Below are positions 9,268 through 19,553 of a stretch of DNA of 64,000 nt, one piece after another (position 1 is the stretch's first letter; every line of letters begins with the position of its first letter). A model generated the notes under the pieces. The model worked only from the letters and a program-made list of their open reading frames with translations. It was not told the origin of the DNA and searched no databases. The stretch comes from Candidatus Poribacteria bacterium. Lineage in GTDB: Bacteria > Poribacteria > WGA-4E > WGA-3G. The position numbers were made by a program, and so were the translations under genes. Where the stretch lies: NCBI GenBank assembly GCA_022827185.1, contig JAJDTM010000055.1, forward strand, positions 1 to 64,000, written 5' to 3'.

Positions 9268-10770
9268 ATGTTTTTAGTGCTACTGAGGCGTGAGATTCTC
9301 GCGCATCTGATAACATTTCGTTTTGCAATTACGGTGATCGTCTGCCTGCTTCTCGTTGTCATAACCACGCTCATCAGAATCGACGATTACGAGCAACGAT
9401 TGGCAAGTTACAATACCGCCAGAAATGTCCACCGTGAAGCACTTTTAGCCACCCGAACCTATTCTGATTTGAGACCAAAGATTGATCGTTCACCCAATCC
9501 ATTAAGCATTTTTAACGCCGGTATGGATGACCGGCTTGGCAATACATTGCGGATTTATTATACGAACATCCCACTCCTTTGGGATGCTGAGTCCCACGGC
9601 TCTGGTAACCTTTTTATTGATTATTTTTATCGAATTGACTTAGTCTTTATTTTTCAATTTGTCCTTTCTCTACTCGCGCTGCTGTTCGCCTACGATGCGA
9701 TTGCTGGGGAACGCGAAGCTGGCACATTGCGGCTCACAATGAGCCACCCAATAAGTCGAAGTGCTATCTTGGCAGCGAAATACTTTGGCGCGATGATCTG
9801 TTTGGTGCTTCCCCTCATCATCAGTTTCGCTATTGCCTTAATATGGATCGTCCTATCAGGATCAATCTTTTTCAGTGGAGACGATTTTTTGAGAATCGCA
9901 GGCATCTTGCTAACGTCGATCATCTACCTCTCTGCTATCTACTTGATCGGGCTGCTGATTTCCGCCGCGGTGCACCGGACTGCCACAGCACTCATGCTCT
10001 CTCTATTCATCTGGGTAGTACTGATATTGGTCTATCCCTCCGTTAGTGTGTTCGCGGTCAACCAGTTAACCCGTGAACGAGATAATAAAATAAACTCCAG
10101 TTTCGGCGCAATTTGGCAAATACAAGAGACAGTTAACAAGAAGGAGAGTGAATATCTTAAGAACGATGGAGTCAACGGAGAAAGTGACCGCTTCTTAAGG
10201 GACAATTATTTGGTACACATTGGTGTAAGTGCCCCAGAGATAGCAAATCATATAGAGTTCAAATCTTATGATTGGCGGGACATTGCCCCGGAATCCGAAA
10301 AATTTATGCCTCACGCCATCCGCTACCATCAATTCTTGACGCCGCTACGCATTCGTGCTGCAGAGAAAATGGGATTGGTGCGCATGCCGGTATTCAAGCA
10401 GACCCGGTTTTGGCGAGCAAAAATAGCTCGAAACCTGCTTCGGCTCTCCCCCGCCGCGATGTATGACCTCGCAACACAAGCGTGGGCAGGAACGGATCTT
10501 TATGGGGTTACCGATTTCTTTGAGGACGCGAGGCAGTATCGACGGACGCTGATTGATTACCTGTATGACAAAGATGCCTTCTCAAGCCGACAGTGGTTCG
10601 CCAGCGATAAAGGAACCATCAATTTGGACGATCTACCGAGATTTGTATATCAGCGTGCCAGTCTCCAGACAAACGCTTCACGTGCACTCCCCGATCTTCA
10701 GTTCCTGCTATTACTCAATATTCTACTGTTCCTTGCAACCTTTTCCATTTTCGTCACGCAAGAGATTTAA
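9268..10770 (+). CDS. ABC-2-type transporter permease
   Basis: MFLVLLRREILAHLITFRFAITVIVCLLLVV...LLFAYDAIAGEREAGTLRLTMSHPISRSAILAAKYFGA...; start moved to 9268 from ORF 9163. Confidence 0.82.
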   Translation: MFLVLLRREILAHLITFRFAITVIVCLLLVVITTLIRIDDYEQRLASYNTARNVHREALLATRTYSDLRPKIDRSPNPLSIFNAGMDDRLGNTLRIYYTNIPLLWDAESHGSGNLFIDYFYRIDLVFIFQFVLSLLALLFAYDAIAGEREAGTLRLTMSHPISRSAILAAKYFGAMICLVLPLIISFAIALIWIVLSGSIFFSGDDFLRIAGILLTSIIYLSAIYLIGLLISAAVHRTATALMLSLFIWVVLILVYPSVSVFAVNQLTRERDNKINSSFGAIWQIQETVNKKESEYLKNDGVNGESDRFLRDNYLVHIGVSAPEIANHIEFKSYDWRDIAPESEKFMPHAIRYHQFLTPLRIRAAEKMGLVRMPVFKQTRFWRAKIARNLLRLSPAAMYDLATQAWAGTDLYGVTDFFEDARQYRRTLIDYLYDKDAFSSRQWFASDKGTINLDDLPRFVYQRASLQTNASRALPDLQFLLLLNILLFLATFSIFVTQEI

Positions 10771-10911
10771 GCTTTAAACTTTAACTTCTAATCCAAAAAT
10801 GGTAGGTATACTGCGTTGTGCCCCACACCTATTACATCAGAAAGCTCTGACGAGATTTCTATAGCAATTACAACGACAGAACACATCACATAAACTGCGC
10901 AGAAATAAAAA

Positions 10912-12387
10912 ATGATTTTTCATATTGTCAAACGTGAACTCTACGATCACCTGAGTAGCCTCCGTTTCGCACTGACAACGCTATTGATTCTGATATTGAT
11001 GATTATCAATGCTGTTGCGTATCTCGGAGAATACAATCAGCAAATGAAGATATATCAGAAAAACGTTGCAGCGACGCACAACCGGCTGAAACGGCATTCT
11101 GACACACTCTATCACTTGGTGTTAAAGGGGCCGGGCGACCTCCATAAAAAACCGAGCTCTTTAGCATTTTGTGCAGATGGTGGAAAAGCTCTTTTGTTTA
11201 CGCATGTGCGCGGCGGCACCGCTAGTCGAACTCGCCGTTGGGAAGGGAAAGACACCTCATACCAATTCATAGAAATCTGGCGATTAGTCTATCCACAAGC
11301 CAGCCCCGATCTCATATTCATTTCGCCACCCAGATCAAACACATGGAGCATCATGCCAGATTTTATCAAAATCGATTGGGCATTCGTAACGGCTATTGTG
11401 TTGAGTTTCATGGGCATCCTATTTACGTTCGATGCGATCTCTGGTGAGCAAGAACACGGCACGCTGCGGTTGATGTTGGCAAACAGTGTTTCACGGAACG
11501 CCGTGATTTGTGGTAAGTTTCTCGGCGCATTTTTTAGCATCGCCATTCCCTTTTTGATTGGAACAATTGTGAGTCTCTCCATCATATATCTTTCCGAAGC
11601 TATCCAATTCAAGGGTAGCGATTGGATGAGGATGGCGGGCATCGTCTGTGTCGCACTCGTCTATACCTCAATTTTCATTCTGTTAGGACTCGTCGTTTCG
11701 ACGCTCACCAAACAGTCTTCGACGAGTCTGGTCATCCTCCTATTAATCTGGACAGTCTGGGTGGTGCTGACACCAAACGTGCTTGGCTCCCTTAGTAGCC
11801 GCCTGCACTCCCGTCCATCCCCGAAAGAATTCGTGACGCAGTATCGGAATTCGCGTCAAGATTTACAGACACGCTACTTTGCCCGGATTAAAGAGCCGCC
11901 CCGAAGAGAAATCCCCGCGACAATCGCAACAGCGTTAGGGGCAGAATACGTCAATAAAGACGCAGAATTACGCGATCGTTTGCATGCAGATTACCTTTCC
12001 ACCGAACTCCGTCAAATCCAAACTGCCCGGTACCTGACCCGTATTTCACCCGCAGCGGTTGTGCAGTACGCTTTTGAAGCACTTGCGGGTACCGGCTTGC
12101 CCCGCCATTTAGACTTCATCTCCCAAACACGCCAATACGCGAAACAGTTTCGGCAGTTCCTTATTGATACTGACCGCACAGACCCAGAAAGCCCACACGC
12201 GATCGGTATCCCAGAAGGCACATCACAGAAACCGGTGAACTTAGATGCCATCCCCAAATTTGAAGATCGACACCGCTTTAGTGAGGATTTTAATGCCGCA
12301 ATCGTTGACCTACTGCTTTTGATGCTGTTTCTATTGGTGTTATTCATTGGTACTTTTCTCTCTTTCCTGCGTAGAGAAATTGAGTGA
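10912..12387 (+). CDS. ABC-2-type transporter permease (paralog of the preceding gene)
   Basis: MIFHIVKRELYDHLSSLRFALTTLLILILM...LFTFDAISGEQEHGTLRLMLANSVSRNAVICGKFLGAFF. Confidence 0.82.
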   Translation: MIFHIVKRELYDHLSSLRFALTTLLILILMIINAVAYLGEYNQQMKIYQKNVAATHNRLKRHSDTLYHLVLKGPGDLHKKPSSLAFCADGGKALLFTHVRGGTASRTRRWEGKDTSYQFIEIWRLVYPQASPDLIFISPPRSNTWSIMPDFIKIDWAFVTAIVLSFMGILFTFDAISGEQEHGTLRLMLANSVSRNAVICGKFLGAFFSIAIPFLIGTIVSLSIIYLSEAIQFKGSDWMRMAGIVCVALVYTSIFILLGLVVSTLTKQSSTSLVILLLIWTVWVVLTPNVLGSLSSRLHSRPSPKEFVTQYRNSRQDLQTRYFARIKEPPRREIPATIATALGAEYVNKDAELRDRLHADYLSTELRQIQTARYLTRISPAAVVQYAFEALAGTGLPRHLDFISQTRQYAKQFRQFLIDTDRTDPESPHAIGIPEGTSQKPVNLDAIPKFEDRHRFSEDFNAAIVDLLLLMLFLLVLFIGTFLSFLRREIE

Positions 12388-12466
12388 TTTTTGGGCTTTA
12401 TAACACTAATTGCTGACCTGTGAGCTGACAGACTAAAGCATGCGGATTGACGGAAAGGCGTTAAAA

Positions 12467-12528
12467 AATAATTTTTTCTCAATTATGCCACCATTTGTCC
12501 GAACCCGCGTCACTATATATTGAAGACG
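12467..12528 (+). promoter_or_regulatory. Conserved upstream block, copy 2
   Basis: AATAATTTTTTCTCAATTATGCCACCATTTGTCCGAACCCGCGTCACTATATATTGAAGACG. Confidence 0.6.
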
Positions 12529-12560
12529 TTAATCCATCTATCCCTTTTTATAGGAATCCT

Positions 12561-15338
12561 ATGAAAAATAACGATGTTGAACTCATACACAGAATCCTCG
12601 CCGGTGATGATACTGCCTTTGAAAATTTGGTGAAAAAATACCAAAAACAGGTGCACGCACTCGCTTGGCGGAAAATCGGCGATTTCCATATCGCTGAAGA
12701 GATTACGCAGGATACCTTCCTCAAAGTCTATCAAAATCTGTCAACTTTGAAGAATCCGAGTCAGTTTTCTGGATGGCTTTATGTCATCGCCACGCACCAA
12801 TGCCGCGCATGGCTCCGTAAGAGACGCTTAGAAACTGAACCCTTGGAAGATACCGACATTGACAGGATAGAAGGAACTGCGTATTCCAAATATATCGCAG
12901 CGGAACAGGCAAAAGGGTCAATAGAGACACAACGCGAGGTCGTTAAAAAGTTACTCTCTACATTAAAAGAGAGTGACCGAACAGTAATAACACTCTACTA
13001 CTTTGGTGAAATGACGTGTGAAGAAATTAGCCGATTTTTAGGGGTATCGACAAGTGCTATCAAGAGTCGTCTCAGTCGTGCCAGAAGACGGCTAAAAAAG
13101 GAGGAACCGATGATTCGAGAGGCACTCAACAATTTCCAAATTTCCGCGAACTTAATTGAAGGCGTTATGAAACAAGTCGCACACCTTAACCCCGCTGCAC
13201 CTGCAGGGAACAACCCTTTTATGCCGTGGGTCTTGGCTGCATCTGGTGCCATTATAATCGTGTTGATGTTTGGGATGAGCAGTCAGTATTTATCGCGTTT
13301 CCAACAATCCTATAATTTGGAGGGACAATCTGAAATGACAGTGGAACTTATTGATACACCGATCGTCCAGAATATTGACGCAAAACCCGATGTACGGAAT
13401 GTAGTCGGAGACAATTCCGATACACTCGGTAAAGGTGATGGTACTAAACAGGCATCAAATCAGGTTTTATCCGACCCAGGGGACTACACGCACTGGAAAC
13501 TCCCTGAGGGCGCGAAAGCACGTCTCGGGAAAGGCAGTATCACCGGAAATATCGCTTTCTCGCCAGATGGTACACGACTCGCTGTCGGAAGCTCTATTGG
13601 GATTTGGATCTATGATGTACGTCCCGGTGAAGAAAAAGAAATTGACCTGTTCACAGGGGATACGGAAGTCGTCAACGCACTCGCGTTTTCACCCGATGGT
13701 ACTATGCTCGCGAGCGGAGGTTCGGACAAAACTGTACGCCTATGGGATGTAAACACAGGTCAGCAGATAGGTACATTCATAGGACATACATGGACGATCA
13801 CAGCAATAGCGTTTTCACCCGATGGAAACACCCTCGCGACCGGCAGTGGCTTCTGGGATCCAGATAGAATAGAAATGGAACCGGAAGTCCGGTTGTGGAA
13901 CGTCCAGACAGGAGAACTCAAATTTACACTCACAGGACATACAGAGATTGTCACTTGCGTCACGTTTTCACCAGATGGCAACACACTCGCAAGCAGCAGT
14001 AATGATCAGACGGTACAGTTGTGGGATACACGAACAGGAGAACACAAGTCTACGTATGAAGAAAACTGGGGCGGGATCTCTTATGTATCGTATTCCCCGG
14101 ATGGGAACATACTCGCTTTTGCACATCGTAATACAGTGCAGTTGTTGGACAAACGGACAGAGACACATAATATTACAGTCCAAGGCGATAGAAGAGATGT
14201 TAATACTATAGCGTTTTCTCCTGATAGCGCGACGCTCGCTACTGGACACCATGACGCCGTACACTTATGGGATGCGCGAACAGGTGAACATAAAACGACC
14301 TTCAAAGTGAATAAGCAAAGTGTTCGTTCTATTGCATATTCACCTACGCCTTCTATCGCATTTTCTCCAGATGGAAAGACGCTCGCTACCACCGGTACAG
14401 ACCATATCGTACAGTTGTGGGACGTTCAAACGGAGAAACGTAGAAAAACATTTAGAGGACATACGGGGACCTTCGCTTCTCTCGCCTATGCTCCTGATGG
14501 AAAAACACTCGCTGCTGGAACTCGACGGGGTGTAGGTTTTTTATGGGACGCTCGGACAAGACAACCCATCGCCAAACTCATAGGGCATACGAGTCATATC
14601 TCCGCGCTTTCATATACCTCAGATGCGAATACGATCGCTACTATCGGTAGGGATGGAACAGTACGCTTGTGGAGTGCTGACAAAAATTCATCACAGGCGC
14701 GCACGCGAGTGCATAAAACTATGTTTATAAGCCATCCCGACGAATTTAGAGCAATGGCATACGCACCCGATGGAAATACAATCGCTACTGGCGGAACCCA
14801 AAAAACAATATGTCTGTGGAATGCACAAACAGGTGAAAAAGTAGCAATACTCGAAGGACATACAGATGTGCTTAACGCCCTTACATTCTCCCCAGACAGC
14901 ACAACACTCGCAAGTACGAGTAATGACGAAACAATCCGATTGTGGGACATTCAAACAAGGCAAATTATAACAACGCTTGAAGGACATACACAAGGTCCCA
15001 ATTCCATCGCCTTCTCCCCAGATGGCACAACTTTGGCAAGCGCGAGTGATGACAAATCAGTGCGATTGTGGGACGTTCGTACAGGCGCGCAGAAAACTGT
15101 AATTAAAACACCACCGCAATTACGGTACATCAGTGTCGTGTTCTCACCGAATGGGGATAAAGTACTTACTGGCAGCAGGGACAAACCGGTGCAGTTCTGG
15201 GACACACAGACAGGGGAACACATAGCCACACTCACAGGACATACGGGCGGTGTTAACAACGTAGTATTTTCTCCAGATGGAAATACCATCGCAAGCGGAA
15301 GTCACGACGGCACAATCCTGCTGTGGGAGTTGCGTTAG
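12561..15338 (+). CDS. ECF RNA polymerase sigma factor fused to a transmembrane helix and a C-terminal WD40 domain
   Basis: Sigma70 region 2 (DTAFENLVKKYQKQVHALAWRKIGDFHIAEEITQDTFLKVYQNL) and region 4 (LLSTLKESDRTVITLYYFGEMTCEEISRFLGVSTSAIKSRLSRARRRLKKEE), TM (MPWVLAASGAIIIVLMFGM), then WD40 blades; start at ATG 12561. Confidence 0.93.
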   Translation: MKNNDVELIHRILAGDDTAFENLVKKYQKQVHALAWRKIGDFHIAEEITQDTFLKVYQNLSTLKNPSQFSGWLYVIATHQCRAWLRKRRLETEPLEDTDIDRIEGTAYSKYIAAEQAKGSIETQREVVKKLLSTLKESDRTVITLYYFGEMTCEEISRFLGVSTSAIKSRLSRARRRLKKEEPMIREALNNFQISANLIEGVMKQVAHLNPAAPAGNNPFMPWVLAASGAIIIVLMFGMSSQYLSRFQQSYNLEGQSEMTVELIDTPIVQNIDAKPDVRNVVGDNSDTLGKGDGTKQASNQVLSDPGDYTHWKLPEGAKARLGKGSITGNIAFSPDGTRLAVGSSIGIWIYDVRPGEEKEIDLFTGDTEVVNALAFSPDGTMLASGGSDKTVRLWDVNTGQQIGTFIGHTWTITAIAFSPDGNTLATGSGFWDPDRIEMEPEVRLWNVQTGELKFTLTGHTEIVTCVTFSPDGNTLASSSNDQTVQLWDTRTGEHKSTYEENWGGISYVSYSPDGNILAFAHRNTVQLLDKRTETHNITVQGDRRDVNTIAFSPDSATLATGHHDAVHLWDARTGEHKTTFKVNKQSVRSIAYSPTPSIAFSPDGKTLATTGTDHIVQLWDVQTEKRRKTFRGHTGTFASLAYAPDGKTLAAGTRRGVGFLWDARTRQPIAKLIGHTSHISALSYTSDANTIATIGRDGTVRLWSADKNSSQARTRVHKTMFISHPDEFRAMAYAPDGNTIATGGTQKTICLWNAQTGEKVAILEGHTDVLNALTFSPDSTTLASTSNDETIRLWDIQTRQIITTLEGHTQGPNSIAFSPDGTTLASASDDKSVRLWDVRTGAQKTVIKTPPQLRYISVVFSPNGDKVLTGSRDKPVQFWDTQTGEHIATLTGHTGGVNNVVFSPDGNTIASGSHDGTILLWELR

Positions 15339-15359
15339 TTACTTCATAAGTGCCGAATC

Positions 15360-15408
15360 TGCACAAATTTTGTGCAAAAAAAATGGGTGGATTTTCACAT
15401 CCACCCAT
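15360..15408. terminator. Two stem-loops between convergent genes (likely bidirectional terminator)
   Basis: TGCACAAATTTTGTGCA and ATGGGTGGAT-TTTCAC-ATCCACCCAT with a flanking A run. Confidence 0.6.
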
Positions 15409-15428
15409 ACAAAGCAAAAAAGAAAAGA

Positions 15429-17312
15429 CTACAAAACCCACACCGCCATCTTACCCGTGCCACGATTACACCACGCATAATACGGAATCGCGGTAACATC
15501 TATCGGCTTCGGGTTCGGTCCCGTGTGATAGAGATTGTCGCCCCACTCAGCGTCATCCAACACGCTACCCGTACCACGAATAAGCGTCACACCGCCCAAT
15601 GAATCGCTATCAAACGTGGTTTCCAGTGTGCCATCGTTAGCAAGAGCCAGCGTCTGGAACGCTCCATCGGGGTTGTCAGCATCTTCAAAACAGTAGACGA
15701 GCGGACCGCGCTGTAAAGCAGACCGTCCAAGGTTTTCTCTCACGAGTGGATGCGCGTGGACGCGTGTAACAGGCATCGCGAGGTGAAGTTCCACACGATC
15801 ACCCACACGCCATTCTCGCGTAATCGAGAGATAACCATCCGAATTCACGTGCGCATTGTAAACTTCACCGTTGACACGGGCTTCGAACTGCTCACACCAT
15901 CCCGGAATCCGTAGATTCAAACTGAAGCGTGCCGGTGCTTGCGGCGCGATCGTCAAGGCTACATCGCCTGTCCACGGAAAATCAGTTTCTTGGGTGAGTC
16001 TCACGGGGACATTCCCCGCAACAATCGCATCGGCAGTGCCACCGACATACAGGTTCACCCAGAGGCCTTCCGCCGATTCGGCGTAGATATACTGTCCGAC
16101 AGAGGCGAGAAGTCGAGCGATATTCGGTGGGCAACACGCGCACCCAAACCATTCATGCCGATGCCGATCGCCGTGGCTTGCCAACGGGTTCTGATAGAAG
16201 AAGCCGGTACCATCGAGCGAGATACCAGACAGCGCACCGTTATAAAGAGCCGTCTCCAAAACATCAATAAAGCGAGACTCGCCACGCAACAGAAACATCC
16301 GATGTGCCCAAAATATCAGTCCGATAGAGGCACACGTTTCAGCATAAGCAGAGAAATTCGGTAGCTCATAATCTCTTGTGAAACCTTCGTTGTGTCCAGA
16401 GGGACCCACACCACCGGTGATATATAAACGTTTGCCTACATTCTGCCAAAGGGCTTCCAGCGCGTTTGTAATAGCAGTATCACCCGTTTCATAAGCGATC
16501 TCGGCAGCACCACTGTAGAGATACATCGCTCGCACAGCGTGTCCGACACACTCTGTCTGTTCCTGTATCGGGAGGTGTGCTTGCGCGTAATGCCCCTCAT
16601 ATTTTCCGTCGCGCGTGAAATGATGCTGATACGCGCCGAGTCCACCCGGAAGGTCAGGATTCTCTAACTCTTTCTCAAAAACCGATGGAGAATGTCCGCG
16701 CCGTGTGACGAAGTATTCTGCAAGGGACATGTAGCGTACTTCGCCTGTCACACGCGCCAGTTTCACGAGCGCGAGTTCTATGCCTTGGTGTCCGGGCAGT
16801 CCATCCCGTTTGCCGGGGCCAAAGGTATTATCAATCAGATCCGCGAACCGGCATGCAACATCTAACAGGTTCTGTTTTCCAGTAGCTTGATAATGCGCGA
16901 CACCCGCTTCAAAGAGGTGTCCGGCGCAATACAGTTCGTGCATCATACCGAGGTTCTGCCACCGCTTTGTCGGTTCAACCAACGTGAAATAGGAGTTCAG
17001 ATAACCATCAGGCTGTTGGCTCGCTGCGATCTTTGAAATAACCTCGTCCAGCTCCGCTTCCCATGCTGGGTTCGGATGCGTCCAGAGTGTATACGATGCC
17101 GCCTCTACCCATTTATGGACATCGGAATCGTTGAAGAAAATACCTTCAAAGTCCCCAGACATCAAGCCAGCAGCTTTCGCGAAATTATCAATCCTACCGG
17201 TTGTTCGGCACTGCGTGAGTTCATGTGGGATCGTCGCTTCGGAATTCGTTTGCTGACGTGGTGCCCAAAACTCGTCGTTAATCGTGACAGCCGTAAACGG
17301 AAGTGCTCTCAA
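15429..17312 (-). CDS. GH127-type (DUF1680) beta-L-arabinofuranosidase-like glycoside hydrolase
   Basis: PFTAVTINDEFWAPRQQTN, SQQPDGYLNSYF, GMMHELYCAGHLFEA and GCACCPPNIARLLAS motifs. Confidence 0.88.
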   Translation of the reverse strand: MRALPFTAVTINDEFWAPRQQTNSEATIPHELTQCRTTGRIDNFAKAAGLMSGDFEGIFFNDSDVHKWVEAASYTLWTHPNPAWEAELDEVISKIAASQQPDGYLNSYFTLVEPTKRWQNLGMMHELYCAGHLFEAGVAHYQATGKQNLLDVACRFADLIDNTFGPGKRDGLPGHQGIELALVKLARVTGEVRYMSLAEYFVTRRGHSPSVFEKELENPDLPGGLGAYQHHFTRDGKYEGHYAQAHLPIQEQTECVGHAVRAMYLYSGAAEIAYETGDTAITNALEALWQNVGKRLYITGGVGPSGHNEGFTRDYELPNFSAYAETCASIGLIFWAHRMFLLRGESRFIDVLETALYNGALSGISLDGTGFFYQNPLASHGDRHRHEWFGCACCPPNIARLLASVGQYIYAESAEGLWVNLYVGGTADAIVAGNVPVRLTQETDFPWTGDVALTIAPQAPARFSLNLRIPGWCEQFEARVNGEVYNAHVNSDGYLSITREWRVGDRVELHLAMPVTRVHAHPLVRENLGRSALQRGPLVYCFEDADNPDGAFQTLALANDGTLETTFDSDSLGGVTLIRGTGSVLDDAEWGDNLYHTGPNPKPIDVTAIPYYAWCNRGTGKMAVWVL

Positions 17313-17411
17313 AATTTTTTCCTTCAGATATTCCTTGGGAATACGTTAGTCGTCAGTAAAGAGATGACCCGTTTGTCCAACTCGCTCTTAACTGATAACT
17401 GATAACTAATA

Positions 17412-18098
17412 TCAACGACTCAACACGCTAATCTCTTGGAACGCTTCTCTGGGCAAGTATTTGCCTAACACATTCCGAATATCTGTTTCCGCGAGTTGTT
17501 GCGGTGTGATTAAAACACATTTGTTCCGAGAACTCTTGCTCCAAGATGCCTCAAAATCTTTGTAACGCATTCGGCGCTTGGTGGAACCGGCGGGATGTTG
17601 AAGATGAACCTCGCTTAATTGGTCGTTGTAATCCGATATCGGCAAGATTTCTGGAGAGCGTCCTTCAAATTGAATCATCACAATAGGCGCCCAACCTTTC
17701 GCAACAAATGCCTTTAAAACATCAAGCGAACAGTTGGAAATGATGGCACTGTGCTGCACTGCCCCACGCGTCCTTGCGTGAAAGTCAGCAAGTCCGGTTT
17801 TGCTGCGAGTGCGCTGTGGTTCTTTGAAGGCATTTCTGATATATGCCATCTTTTGCAAATGGATAGTAGCCGATTTCGGTAAACTCGCATCACTTTGCAT
17901 CGATTGCGGGGTTGTTGTCTTTTCAGCAGCAGCGATCGCTGATTCAGGCACATGGTATTGGCCTTGAGGCGGCGGCCCACAACTTATTGCTATAAACACA
18001 AAAACAAACGATGCGACACAAGCACAAACCGTCGAATATGAAGCACCACTCAGTAACGATTGACGGACTTCTCTGAGAAAAAACGGATGTCGTTTCAT
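17412..18098 (-). CDS. Putative lipoprotein with weak peptidase C39-like features
   Basis: Membrane-targeting segment ending FIAISC; LDVLKAFVAKGWAPIVMIQF...MRYKDFEASW resembles C39_2-like folds, catalytic residues not verified. Confidence 0.4.
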   Translation of the reverse strand: MKRHPFFLREVRQSLLSGASYSTVCACVASFVFVFIAISCGPPPQGQYHVPESAIAAAEKTTTPQSMQSDASLPKSATIHLQKMAYIRNAFKEPQRTRSKTGLADFHARTRGAVQHSAIISNCSLDVLKAFVAKGWAPIVMIQFEGRSPEILPISDYNDQLSEVHLQHPAGSTKRRMRYKDFEASWSKSSRNKCVLITPQQLAETDIRNVLGKYLPREAFQEISVLSR

Positions 18099-18167
18099 AA
18101 TTTCATTCCTCCTTGCATATAAAGAACGATTTGCGTGCGGAACAGTTTACATACTTTGATTTCAATG

Positions 18168-19187
18168 TTAATCGAGTTTAACCGCGACTTCCCGTTTTTC
18201 CTGCCACGATTCCACAATAGCTTCAGTAATGCGTAACGCCTGCAAACCGTCTCTACCTGTCGGGGCGGGGGACCGGTCGACGAGTAAATCATCGACGAGT
18301 GCCGCCATCCGTAGCGCGAATGTCCCGTTAAAAGCGAGTTGTTCGTCTCTGAAAATGGAGGGGCGGTACTCTTCAACGACCTGATTATCGCGTTTCATCA
18401 AGGTCGCACGTGTAAGGACGTTATCAACAACGATTTCGCCATCGGAGCCACAGATTTCGAGATGTTCAATCGGATGAATAAAATCGCTATCCCAACTCGC
18501 AAGCAGGGTCGCGACGACTTCCGTTTCATAACGGAACGAGATCGCCATACTCGTATAGCAGGTGTCCTCACCTTCGCGGGCTTCATGTTTCCGCGGTTTC
18601 GCCATCTGTGAACAGACAGCAACAATTTCGCCACCAAACCACCGGAGCAGATCAATCGCATGCGTCTCCAGTTCGTAGAGCAGATAATATTCGCCCTTCC
18701 ATGTCGAAGCGGGACCCCCTTGAGATAATTTCATGTCTAAATAATAAGTCTGCCCGATCGCACCCGCATCGAACCATTTCCGGGCTTGGACATAGCCAGG
18801 CGCGAAACGACGATTATAGTCAATAGCGAGGTGAACACCCTTCTCTTCTGCTTTCGCTACCATCTGTTCTGCTTCGTTGATGTAAAGGGATAGCGGTTTC
18901 TCGGAGATGACATGTTTCCCGGCTTCCAAACATTCCATCACAGGCTCAAAGTGCAGATAGTCGGCGGTTACGACATCTACTAAATCGCATTCCTCGTGCG
19001 CGAGCATCTCTTTGATGGAAGGATACCACTTGGCGATACCGAGTTCTTCGGCACGCGCTTGCGCTTTCGCAGTATCTATATCACACACTGCTACCAATTC
19101 CGCCCCCGGATGCTGGAGATAGCCGAGTTGATGTCGAAGCCCTATGCCGCCGCACCCAACTGCTGCAACTTTCAGTTTCCCTGCCAT
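18168..19187 (-). CDS. Gfo/Idh/MocA-family oxidoreductase
   Basis: KVAAVGCGGIGLRHQLGYL, GKHVISEKPLSLYINEAEQMV. Confidence 0.9.
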   Translation of the reverse strand: MAGKLKVAAVGCGGIGLRHQLGYLQHPGAELVAVCDIDTAKAQARAEELGIAKWYPSIKEMLAHEECDLVDVVTADYLHFEPVMECLEAGKHVISEKPLSLYINEAEQMVAKAEEKGVHLAIDYNRRFAPGYVQARKWFDAGAIGQTYYLDMKLSQGGPASTWKGEYYLLYELETHAIDLLRWFGGEIVAVCSQMAKPRKHEAREGEDTCYTSMAISFRYETEVVATLLASWDSDFIHPIEHLEICGSDGEIVVDNVLTRATLMKRDNQVVEEYRPSIFRDEQLAFNGTFALRMAALVDDLLVDRSPAPTGRDGLQALRITEAIVESWQEKREVAVKLD

Positions 19188-19423
19188 AATCGTAGTCTCC
19201 TTTTTACGCGCTGGGCGCGTCACGAGCACAATATACCATTCCGTAAGTTCTAATCAGACCTTCAGCTATAAATCTGTCTTCGACTTACAAATTCCCATCT
19301 ACAACATATAATACATTATGCATAAAAAAATTAGCAAGTGAAAATTTTTCGGAGCATTGCGTTCACTTATAGGCGAGAACTCCGAGTCCCGACCTTCCAC
19401 CTAAAATAACCCTACACCCAAAG

Positions 19424-19534
19424 TAGGGGTATTTGATTTGCAATAAAAGCGAACGCCGAATCGTATCAGTCTTCTGTAAGAGCGAGCTGTGCTCGCGATC
19501 TTCTGACCAAAAAGGCTAAACCTAAATAGCCCTG
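19424..19534. mobile_element. MITE-like family B, copy 2
   Basis: Ends TAGGGGTATTTGATTT / AACCTAAATAGCCCTG; flanking repeat ACACCCAAAG / ACACCCAAAA (19414-19423, 19535-19544). Confidence 0.65.
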
Positions 19535-19553
19535 ACACCCAAAACGGAAGTTA

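Noticed and set aside
13760-15289. Antisense ORFs across the sigma-WD40 gene
   Set aside because: Same cause: repetitive coding sequence read on the wrong strand.
15429-19187. A polysaccharide utilisation locus around the GH127 gene
   Set aside because: No SusC/SusD-like genes, sulfatases or transporters adjacent; one glycosidase and one oxidoreductase are not enough.
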